Origin: Oscillospiraceae bacterium | GTDB lineage: Bacteria; Bacillota; Clostridia; Oscillospirales; Ruminococcaceae | DNA: 6,011 bases | Assembly (NCBI GenBank): GCA_900762805.1 | Contig: CAAFHY010000240.1 | Coordinates: 1 to 6,011 of the forward strand | Reading direction: 5' to 3' | Part shown: positions 1-5,083 of the stretch, in pieces | How the letters are laid out: each line of letters opens with the position of its first letter | Position numbering within the stretch: the first letter of the stretch is position 1 | Made by a program: the position numbers and the translations under genes | The notes under the pieces: generated by a model | The model's database searches: none | Told to the model about the DNA's origin: nothing | What the model saw: only the letters and a program-made list of their open reading frames with translations

Positions 1-36
1 AAAGATGTCTAAGGTCTTGAACTTGTTGTCTGCCAT
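1..36 (-). CDS. 5' end of an unidentified gene running off the left edge
   Basis: An ATG at 34-36, read leftwards, opens a frame of 12 codons (MADNKFKTLDIF) that is still open at the window edge. It is preceded on the minus strand by AAAGGAG (43-49), which leaves 6 nt before the ATG, a good Shine-Dalgarno geometry. An extended -10 promoter lies about 95 nt upstream (132-140). The start, the ribosome site and the promoter agree with each other, so I believe a gene begins here. Twelve residues are too few to identify the product. The N-terminus is hydrophilic, with no signal peptide or membrane segment visible. It is divergent from the BofC-like gene, with about 180 nt between the two starts. 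Confidence 0.6.
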   Translation of the reverse strand, partial: MADNKFKTLDIF

Positions 37-46
37 AGGGGCTCCT

Positions 47-60
47 TTCGTTCAAACGAA
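47..60. repeat. Small inverted repeat next to a ribosome binding site
   Basis: TTCGTT and AACGAA are separated by 2 nt. In the minus-strand leader the right arm runs directly into the AGGAG ribosome site of the left-edge gene, so a small hairpin, or a protein bound to the DNA palindrome, could affect its expression. A functional role is inference only. Confidence 0.35.
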
Positions 61-131
61 GGGTATGGGGCCGCCCGCCGCGCGCTTCCGGGCAACGTCG
101 GAACCGGGGACAGCGATCCATATTCTTTAAA

Positions 132-140
132 AGTATAGCA
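132..140 (-). promoter_or_regulatory. Extended -10 promoter for the left-edge gene
   Basis: Read on the minus strand, this is TGC followed by TATACT, a match to the extended -10 element (TGn-TATAAT) of sigma-A promoters. No good TTGACA lies 16-18 nt upstream, which is usual for extended -10 promoters. Transcription would start near position 125, giving a 5' leader of about 90 nt before the ATG at 36. Confidence 0.5.
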
Positions 141-214
141 CAACTTGCCATAAAATAAAAGCCCCGGCATAGAAATTAACATTTCGGCCAAAAATAGGGG
201 CGGAGGTGAGACAT

Positions 215-532
215 ATGAAGGACAGGAGGATGCGGCTTCTGGCCGCCGTGACGGTTCTGTGCGCCGCCGTGGCCGTGATCGCGGGGACGGCCGGCGCTCT
301 TCCGCAGGCGCTGCCCCAGCCGGCCGCTGCTCCGGTGCCGGCCGCCTGCTATACACTGCGCGAGTATGAGGGCGGTATCGCCGTCTTTTTCGGCAGCGCC
401 GATCTTCCGGCACTGCGGTTCGATATACCGGTCTACACGCTGCCGGCGGCTGACCAGGCGCTGCTTCAAAGGGGCATCACCGTCGAAACACAGGAAGAGC
501 TTCAGCAGCTGATCGAAGATTATACCAGCTGA
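215..532 (+). CDS. Membrane-anchored small protein with a BofC-like C-terminal domain
   Basis: Predicted 105 residues. Residues 1-7 (MKDRRMR) are basic and 8-29 form one hydrophobic segment rich in Ala, Val and Leu. This is a signal-anchor or signal peptide, so the rest should lie outside the membrane. A Pro/Ala-rich linker (30-44) leads to a compact domain at 45-105 with the pattern YTLREYEGGIAVF, then VYTLPAADQALLQRGI, then ELQQLIEDYTS. This resembles the C-terminal domain of BofC, which in Bacillus signals between forespore and mother cell by restraining the SpoIVB protease. Clostridia carry many such short proteins of unknown role, so a sporulation function is not proven. The start is the ATG at 215, because the SD GGAGGTGA (202-209) lies correctly ahead of it. 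An in-frame GTG at 206 overlaps that SD and is unlikely to be used. No convincing promoter was found; TAAAAT at 151-156 lacks a good -35 element. Confidence 0.65.
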   Translation: MKDRRMRLLAAVTVLCAAVAVIAGTAGALPQALPQPAAAPVPAACYTLREYEGGIAVFFGSADLPALRFDIPVYTLPAADQALLQRGITVETQEELQQLIEDYTS

Positions 533-582
533 GCGCGGTATGGACGGCCGCAGCGGGGCGGGCACCTGAGTGAAAGGTCAGG

Positions 583-625
583 CCGGACAGCCGGCAGGAT
601 AACCGATCGACTGACCGGACAGCCG
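583..625. repeat. Short direct repeat in the convergent intergenic region
   Basis: The 11-mer CCGGACAGCCG occurs at 583-593 and again at 615-625. Copies this short can arise by chance in G+C-rich DNA. No function is claimed. Confidence 0.3.
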
Positions 626-627
626 AA

Positions 628-654
628 AGCGGGCTGTTCGGGAAACAGCCCGCT
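628..654 (-). terminator. Probable intrinsic terminator of the GTPase-pyrR operon
   Basis: AGCGGGCTGTT (628-638) pairs perfectly with AACAGCCCGCT (644-654) around a 5-nt loop, an 11-bp G+C-rich stem. On the minus strand the hairpin ends in a short U-rich run (TTTC). On the plus strand no T-run follows. It lies about 105 nt beyond the pyrR stop and 95 nt beyond the BofC-like stop, the right place to end one or both convergent transcripts. The weak U-tract lowers confidence. A smaller hairpin nearer pyrR (695-708, GGCGA/TCGCC) is a weaker alternative. Confidence 0.5.
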
Positions 655-759
655 GCGCCGGCCCTCTATCGAAAGCCGCTGAAAATCACCGGCAGGCGAA
701 GGCTCGCCGGCCCGCCGCCGGCAAACGCAGGCAAACGCCGTCCCGCCTGTCCGGTCGGC

Positions 760-1296
760 TTACAGGCTCCACAGCGAGACGCCTGTCTCGCCGTCATACT
801 CATCGACGGCCACCGATATCATTTCATTTTTCGACGTCGGGATATTCTTCCCCACAAAATCGGGGCGCAGCGGCAGCTCGCGGTGGCCACGGTCGATGAG
901 CACCGCCAGCTGTATCTGACGCGGCCGCCCGCAGGCGAACACGGCCTCGATGGCGGCGCGCACCGTGCGGCCTGTGTAGATGACGTCGTCAACCAGAACA
1001 ACCGTCCTGTCGCGGATATCGCAGGGGATGTCGCTGCCGTCGGCCGTCGGCAGCTCCCGCGTTTCCGTCAGATCGTCGCGGTAGAGGCTGATATCAATGT
1101 GCCCCACCGGCACGCGGACGCCCTCGAACCTTTCGATATTGTCGGCCAGCATATTGGCCAGCGGAATGCCGCGCCGCTTGATGCCGAGCAGGCAAAGCTC
1201 CTGCGCGCCGCGGTTCTTTTCAATGATCTCGTGTGTGATGCGCGCCATCGAGCGCCGCACCGCCGCCTCGTCCATCAGCTTGGCTTTGTACTCCAT
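760..1296 (-). CDS. pyrR: Bifunctional pyr operon regulator / uracil phosphoribosyltransferase
   Basis: PyrR binds pyr mRNA when UMP or UTP is present and causes attenuation of pyrimidine biosynthesis genes. Most family members also convert uracil and PRPP to UMP in the cytoplasm. At 178 residues the length is normal for the family. The PRPP-binding loop VVLVDDVIYTGRT is at 99-111, LLGIKRRGIPLA at 36-47, HIDISLYRDD at 66-75, and the PyrR-typical VLIDRGHRELP and VGKNIPTS at 132-142 and 148-155. The ATG at 1296 has a strong SD, AGGAGGAG, 7 nt upstream (1304-1311). Both the SD and the start lie inside the 3' end of the upstream GTPase gene, so the two are co-transcribed and perhaps translationally coupled. 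No PyrR-binding attenuator or other pyr gene is visible here, so its targets must lie elsewhere. Confidence 0.95.
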   Translation of the reverse strand: MEYKAKLMDEAAVRRSMARITHEIIEKNRGAQELCLLGIKRRGIPLANMLADNIERFEGVRVPVGHIDISLYRDDLTETRELPTADGSDIPCDIRDRTVVLVDDVIYTGRTVRAAIEAVFACGRPRQIQLAVLIDRGHRELPLRPDFVGKNIPTSKNEMISVAVDEYDGETGVSLWSL

Positions 1297-3892
1297 ACGG
1301 TAGCTCCTCCTGTCGTTCGGAAAGTCCTGTCTGCTTCCATCTTACCACACCGCCCGGCCGAATGCCAGTCCCGCCGGCCGTCAGCAGCTCTTCTATCTCC
1401 CGCTCGGCGCTCTGCACCTCCGCGAGAAGGCCGGAGGCCGGCAGCCGCAGTGCGCCGTGGCTGAGCACGATGATCTGCTCCAGCCCGTCGGAGGTGGCCA
1501 CCCGCACACGGTGCTTTTTGCCGATCTCACGGGTCACCCGCTCGATATACATATCGGCCGTTTCGGCCTCCTTTGTATAAACCACCGAAAGCCCGCCGTA
1601 CCGTTCGACCGAGCCGGTGCCGCCCGCCACCTTGTAGGCGTCAAAGACAATGATGACCGGCTGCTGCACATAGCCCTGATAATTGCGCAGGCGCTCGACC
1701 AGACGGCTGCGGGCCAGCTCCAGACTCCCGGCCGCCAGCTTTTTCAGGTCGTCCCACGCGAAGATGATATTATAGCCGTCAACCAGCAGGTAGACAGGCC
1801 CTTCGGGCTGCGGTGCCATCCGAAACGGCTTCTGCTCGGACGGCGCGCGGCGCATGGCCATCAGCCGGTCGCGCTTGATGGGGCCGTAGGTGCGCTCAAA
1901 GATCTGCATCAGCTCCCTGTCGGAGGCCAGCGCCGCGGCATAGCGCGCCGCACGGGCGGGCGGCTCGTCGGCCGGCGGCGTCAGCACGCTTTCCAGATGC
2001 ATCTGCGCCGGCACATCGCGCCATTTGACCAGCACGCCCGCGCCGTGCGAGCAGAAGATGCTGTCGGCCGGGTTCTCGGTGTCGGCCTCCGGGTCGTAGC
2101 CGATGGCTTCGGCGACGCGCTGCTGGTCGGGACAGCGGCGGTAACCGTCAAAGGCAAGGCTCAGCCGGCCGGCCCCTTTGGTATAGGACTGCACCTCGGC
2201 GGCATAGCCGTCGAGCTGCGAAACAGGCGCGGCGCCCGCGATATCGGCGCTGCCGTCTAACACAGCGGGCGGCTCAAGGACAGCCCCCATGCGCTCAAGA
2301 TCGGTCAGCGCACGGCCGACAGCCCCCGCCGGCAACGTCAGCCGGAAGCTGAACCACGGCTCCAGCAGCACCGGCCGCGCCTGCATCAGCCCCTGCCGCA
2401 CGGCGCGCCGGGCCGCCTCGCGGAAGTCTCCTCCCTCCGTATGCTTGAGGCTGGCACGCCCGGCAGCCAGCGTGATATGTACGTCGGTGAGCGGCGAGCC
2501 GGTCAGAATGCCGACGGGCTGCTTTTCGTGCAAATAGCTGAGGATCAGCCGCTGCCAGCTGCGATCCAGCATATCCTCCGGCACGGCGCTGTCGATGGTG
2601 ATGCCGCTGCCGCGCGCCGCCGGCTCCAGCAGCAGATGCACCTCGGCATAGTGGCGCAGCGGCTCATAGTGGCCAACACCCTCAACGGTGTCCCCTATCG
2701 TCTCGCGGTAGAGGATCTGCCCGCGCTCAAAAGCAATTTTTGTGCCGAAGCGGGCGGCAAACAGCTCGCCCAGCACCTCCAGCTGCACCTGCCCCATCAG
2801 CTGCACCCGCAGCTCCTGCACAGCCTCCACCCACTGCACGCGCAGCAGCGGATCCTCCTCCTCCAGCTGACGCAGCTGGGCGGCGGCGCGGTGTACGTCG
2901 GCGCCCTCCGGCAGGCGGACGGCATAGGTAAAGACCGGCTGAAGCTCCGGCGGGCCGCTGTCGCTCTCTGCGCCCAGCCCCATGCCCGGCGCCGTATCCG
3001 ACAGCCCGGCAACGGCGGCCAGCTCGCCCGCGAAGACCTCGTCGGCCGTGCGGAAGCGCGCGCCGGAATAGACGCGCAGCTGGGTGACCTTCTCCTCCCG
3101 GCCGCCGACGGCAACGGTATCACGCACCCGCAGCGAACCGCCGGTGACCTTGAGATGGGTCAGCCGCACCCCCTGCTCATCGCGCGAAATTTTGAACACG
3201 CGGGCGGCGAAGCTGCCGCAGTCGGGCGCAGCGGGCGCATATTTTCCAAGCAGATCCAGAAATTCCGCCACACCTGTCAGCCGCAGCGCCGAGCCGAAGC
3301 AGCAGGGGAACAGCCGCCCCCGCGCCACGGCGGCGGCGACGGCCTCATCAGGCAGCGCTCCCGTCTCAAGATACTTCTCCAGCAGCTGCTCATCGCACAG
3401 GGCGGCCGCTTCGGCGTCGCCCCGCGAAAGCTCGACGACCCCCACACCGAAGCTGCGGGCAAGGTCGGCCTCGATGGCTGCCCGGTCAAAGCCGGGCAGA
3501 TCGGTCTTATTGACAAAAATAAAGGTAGGGATGCCCCGCGCACGCAGCAGCCGCCAGACAGCCGCCGTATGGCTCTGCACGCCCGCTGTGCCGCTGACGA
3601 CAACAACGGCAGCGTCAAGCACAGAAAGCGAGCGCTCCAGCTCGGCCGAAAAATCGGCATGGCCGGGGGTGTCAAGCAGCGTGAACGACCGATCGCCCAC
3701 CGTCATGACCGCCTGCTTGGCAAAGATGGTGATGCCCCGGCGGCGCTCCAGCGCAAAGGTATCAAGAAAGGCGTCCTGATGGTCAACGCGCCCCAATGTG
3801 CGCAGCGCGCCCGACAGAAAGAGCATGGCCTCTGACAGGGTTGTCTTGCCGGCGTCCACGTGCGCCACAATGCCGATGACCAAGCGGTCCAT
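1220..3892 (-). CDS. Tet(M)/EF-G-like ribosomal GTPase fused to a YacP/Rae1-type NYN nuclease domain
   Basis: 890 residues. The GTPase domain has G1 AHVDAGKT (10-17), G2 region RRGIT (51-55), G3 DTPGH with the catalytic His (74-78), G4 NKTD (128-131) and a G5-like GSA near 200. Domains II-V follow in Tet(M) order; the family's own plain Tet proteins end near residue 640. Residues 611-624 hold an unusual SIFCSHGAGVLVKW motif. A linker with ELMQIFERTYGPIKR (660-674) leads to a complete YacP/Rae1-like NYN domain at about 698-837: VDGYN (Asp705), VFDAY (Asp751), TKEAETAD (Glu777, Asp780) and ATSDGLEQ (Asp802). Rae1 of Bacillus cuts mRNA in the ribosomal A site, so the likely role (inference) is GTP-dependent, ribosome-targeted RNA cleavage. 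Such proteins are often labelled tetracycline resistance, but the domain IV tip does not match Tet(M). The start is supported by SD GGAAGGGGG 8 nt upstream. The last 25 residues overlap pyrR and look like a run-on tail. Confidence 0.92.
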   Translation of the reverse strand: MDRLVIGIVAHVDAGKTTLSEAMLFLSGALRTLGRVDHQDAFLDTFALERRRGITIFAKQAVMTVGDRSFTLLDTPGHADFSAELERSLSVLDAAVVVVSGTAGVQSHTAAVWRLLRARGIPTFIFVNKTDLPGFDRAAIEADLARSFGVGVVELSRGDAEAAALCDEQLLEKYLETGALPDEAVAAAVARGRLFPCCFGSALRLTGVAEFLDLLGKYAPAAPDCGSFAARVFKISRDEQGVRLTHLKVTGGSLRVRDTVAVGGREEKVTQLRVYSGARFRTADEVFAGELAAVAGLSDTAPGMGLGAESDSGPPELQPVFTYAVRLPEGADVHRAAAQLRQLEEEDPLLRVQWVEAVQELRVQLMGQVQLEVLGELFAARFGTKIAFERGQILYRETIGDTVEGVGHYEPLRHYAEVHLLLEPAARGSGITIDSAVPEDMLDRSWQRLILSYLHEKQPVGILTGSPLTDVHITLAAGRASLKHTEGGDFREAARRAVRQGLMQARPVLLEPWFSFRLTLPAGAVGRALTDLERMGAVLEPPAVLDGSADIAGAAPVSQLDGYAAEVQSYTKGAGRLSLAFDGYRRCPDQQRVAEAIGYDPEADTENPADSIFCSHGAGVLVKWRDVPAQMHLESVLTPPADEPPARAARYAAALASDRELMQIFERTYGPIKRDRLMAMRRAPSEQKPFRMAPQPEGPVYLLVDGYNIIFAWDDLKKLAAGSLELARSRLVERLRNYQGYVQQPVIIVFDAYKVAGGTGSVERYGGLSVVYTKEAETADMYIERVTREIGKKHRVRVATSDGLEQIIVLSHGALRLPASGLLAEVQSAEREIEELLTAGGTGIRPGGVVRWKQTGLSERQEELPYGVQSQADGRGGGAALDGAHHTRDH

Positions 3893-3975
3893 ACACCTTT
3901 CCCCCTTCCGAAATGCTTTCAGGCACAGGCAGCCGCCTGCCGGCCCGCCGGGGCACGCCCCATTGCTTAACTAAA

Positions 3976-4004
3976 AGTATAGTAAAATCGCCGCGGCCTG
4001 TCAA
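3976..4004 (-). promoter_or_regulatory. Sigma-A promoter of the GTPase-pyrR operon
   Basis: On the minus strand, TTGACA (3999-4004) is followed by a 17-nt spacer and TATACT (3976-3981), an almost perfect housekeeping promoter. Transcription should begin near 3969, leaving a leader of about 75 nt. The leader can form a small hairpin (CAGGC/GCCTG, near 3930-3945) but shows no U-run and no Tet(M)-style leader peptide that I can recognise. Confidence 0.85.
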
Positions 4005-4048
4005 CGAAAACCGAAAGGCGGCGCAAAGAACCAGCCGACGGCCGGCGG

Positions 4049-4096
4049 CGCTTCGGAGGCCAGAGGGCACTTCGTCATGAAGGCCGCCCCGAAGCG
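4049..4096. repeat. Long-armed inverted repeat in the divergent intergenic region
   Basis: CGCTTCGG (4049-4056) pairs with CCGAAGCG (4089-4096). An inner GGCC/GGCC pair extends the stem. A second small hairpin, GGCAGG/CCTGCC, follows at 4110-4124. This stretch between the two promoters (about 4005-4225) holds no gene I can support. Whether these folds matter is unknown. Confidence 0.4.
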
Positions 4097-4158
4097 GCGG
4101 CGCGGCGCAGGCAGGCGGCCTGCCGGAAGGCCCCATCGCGGTGTCCCCGTTTACCCCC

Positions 4159-4181
4159 AAAAATGCGGGGCTTCTGCCCCG
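4159..4181 (-). terminator. Terminator-like hairpin upstream of the mntP promoter
   Basis: CGGGGC (4166-4171) and GCCCCG (4176-4181) enclose TTCT. On the minus strand the stem is followed by CATTTTTG, a terminator-like U-run. On the plus strand only TTT follows. No minus-strand gene ends here, so it would stop antisense or read-through transcription entering from the right. It could also be a fortuitous or relic structure. Confidence 0.4.
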
Positions 4182-4225
4182 TTTGGTCAAATTGGCCCGA
4201 ACAGACGGCAAAAGTTATTTTCCGG

Positions 4226-4254
4226 TTGACAAATGCACTGTTTTCTGGTAAAAT
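4226..4254 (+). promoter_or_regulatory. Sigma-A promoter of the mntP transcript
   Basis: TTGACA (4226-4231), a 17-nt spacer, then TAAAAT (4249-4254). The predicted transcription start, about 4260, coincides with the first base of the riboswitch P1 helix, as expected for a leader that begins with its aptamer. Confidence 0.88.
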
Positions 4255-4259
4255 CCTTT

Positions 4260-4383
4260 CTCAAAGGGAGTAGCTGGCGCGGTCTTCCGCGCGGCAAGTC
4301 AACAGACTGGCGCTCTGCGCCTGGCTTGTCTTAAATGGCGAGACTTGAAATATGGCACCGCTGTATTCTAAGCTCCCATTGAG
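4260..4383 (+). ncRNA. yybP-ykoY (Mn2+) riboswitch aptamer
   Basis: This class binds Mn2+ and usually turns on Mn2+ export genes. The closing helix P1 pairs CTCAAAGGGAG (4260-4270) with CTCCCATTGAG (4373-4383): ten of eleven positions match, with one A-A mismatch. The conserved GGGAGTAGC follows at the 5' side (4267-4274). A G+C-rich hairpin GCGCGG/CCGCGC lies at 4277-4292, and another, GGCGC/GCGCC, at 4309-4321 inside a CAAG/CTTG stem. The conserved internal loop GGCGAGACTTGAA is at 4337-4349. The downstream gene is MntP, the classic partner of this riboswitch, which strongly supports the call. Confidence 0.9.
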
Positions 4384-4386
4384 TTT

Positions 4387-4414
4387 CAGATGCGGCGGCG
4401 CATCTGATTTTTTT
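4387..4414 (+). terminator. Intrinsic terminator in the riboswitch expression platform
   Basis: CAGATGCG (4387-4394) and CGCATCTG (4399-4406) form an 8-bp stem with a GCGG loop, followed by A and seven T (4408-4414). It sits between the Mn2+ aptamer and mntP, so mntP is expected to be expressed only when the terminator is avoided, probably at high Mn2+. The stem begins 4 nt after P1 and does not clearly share bases with it, so the exact switching partner is not obvious. Confidence 0.85.
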
Positions 4415-4435
4415 GTTTTCGGAGGCAAGCGCAAC

Positions 4436-5011
4436 ATGACCATTATCGAACTGCTGCTCATCGCCGTCGGCCTGTCGATGGACGCCTTTGCGGTTTCCAT
4501 CTGCAAGGGGCTGTCGGCCGGCAAGCCCAAAGCGTCCAACTACTTCACCGTCGCCGTCTGGTTCGGCGGCTTTCAGGCTCTCATGCCCTTCATCGGCTAT
4601 CTGCTGGGCTCGACCTTTGAGCGGTATATCACTGCCGTTGACCATTGGGTCGCCTTCATCCTGCTGGTGCTTATCGGCGGCAACATGATCCGCGAGGCAC
4701 TGGCCGGTGACAGCTGCGACACCCACGCAAACGGCTCCTTTGCCCCGCGCGCCATGCTGCTGCTGGCCGTCGCCACCAGCATCGACGCCCTCGCCGTCGG
4801 CATCACCTTCGCTCTGCTGCCCGGCGTCAACATTGCCGCCGCCGTGCTGCTCATCGGCTGTATCACGGCCGTCATATCGGCCGCCGGCCTCAAGGTCGGC
4901 AGCGCCTTCGGCGCCCGCTACAAAAACAAAGCCGAGCTGGCCGGCGGCCTCATTCTGGTGCTCATCGGCTGCAAGATCCTGCTGGAGCACCTCGGCGTGA
5001 TCAATTTCTGA
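4436..5011 (+). CDS. mntP: Manganese efflux pump MntP
   Basis: MntP exports Mn2+ across the cytoplasmic membrane and protects against manganese excess. The 191-residue length and six hydrophobic segments fit the family. It has the internal duplication of the family: GLSMDAFAVS (12-21, Asp16) in the first half and ATSIDALAVG (113-122, Asp117) in the second. These acidic residues lie in membrane helices and are needed for transport in characterised members. GFQALMPFIGYLLG (45-58) and GGNMIREAL (81-89) are further family landmarks. The start is the ATG at 4436, with SD GGAGG 10 nt upstream (4421-4425). An in-frame ATG at 4352 lies inside the riboswitch and before its terminator, so it is not the real start. 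Expression is governed by the upstream Mn2+ riboswitch. Confidence 0.95.
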   Translation: MTIIELLLIAVGLSMDAFAVSICKGLSAGKPKASNYFTVAVWFGGFQALMPFIGYLLGSTFERYITAVDHWVAFILLVLIGGNMIREALAGDSCDTHANGSFAPRAMLLLAVATSIDALAVGITFALLPGVNIAAAVLLIGCITAVISAAGLKVGSAFGARYKNKAELAGGLILVLIGCKILLEHLGVINF

Positions 5012-5019
5012 AAAAGCAG

Positions 5020-5041
5020 GCCGGCGGCCCGACCCGCCGGC
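5020..5041. repeat. Hairpin between mntP and the deoD-like gene
   Basis: GCCGGCGG (5020-5027) and CCGCCGGC (5034-5041) enclose a 6-nt loop. On the plus strand no T-run follows, so it should not stop mntP transcription; it could protect the 3' end or slow polymerase. On the minus strand it is followed by TGCTTTTT, so it would work better as an antisense terminator. A lone TAAAAT (5047-5052) has no -35 partner. Confidence 0.4.
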
Positions 5042-5083
5042 TGACATAAAATCCCGCCGCCCCGCGGCCGAAAGGAAGACATT

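Noticed and set aside
47..60. LexA (SOS box) operator
   Set aside because: The Firmicutes SOS box has CGAAC and GTTCG arms in the opposite arrangement; TTCGTT-N2-AACGAA does not match.
9..413. 134-codon minus-strand frame over the left divergent region
   Set aside because: It crosses the promoter, leader and start of better-supported genes. It reads the left-edge gene in the wrong frame and is extremely Arg/Pro-rich.
720..738. Tandem GGCAAACGC repeat as a start of a CRISPR or regulatory array
   Set aside because: There are only two 9-mers separated by one base, with no further copies or spacers.
2441..3835. 464-codon open frame on the plus strand inside the GTPase gene
   Set aside because: It is antisense to clear GTPase motifs, and its His/Gln/Arg-rich composition is a codon-bias artefact.
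1220..3892. Tetracycline resistance gene
   Set aside because: The GTPase part is Tet(M)-like, but the domain IV tip differs and a nuclease domain is attached. No mobile-element signature surrounds it.
3783..4211. 142-codon minus-strand frame covering the GTPase start and promoter
   Set aside because: It overlaps the consensus promoter and the true start in another frame, and has no suitable ribosome site or domain.
4352..4435. 28-residue N-terminal extension of MntP
   Set aside because: These bases form the end of the riboswitch and its terminator; the family start and the SD both point to the ATG at 4436.
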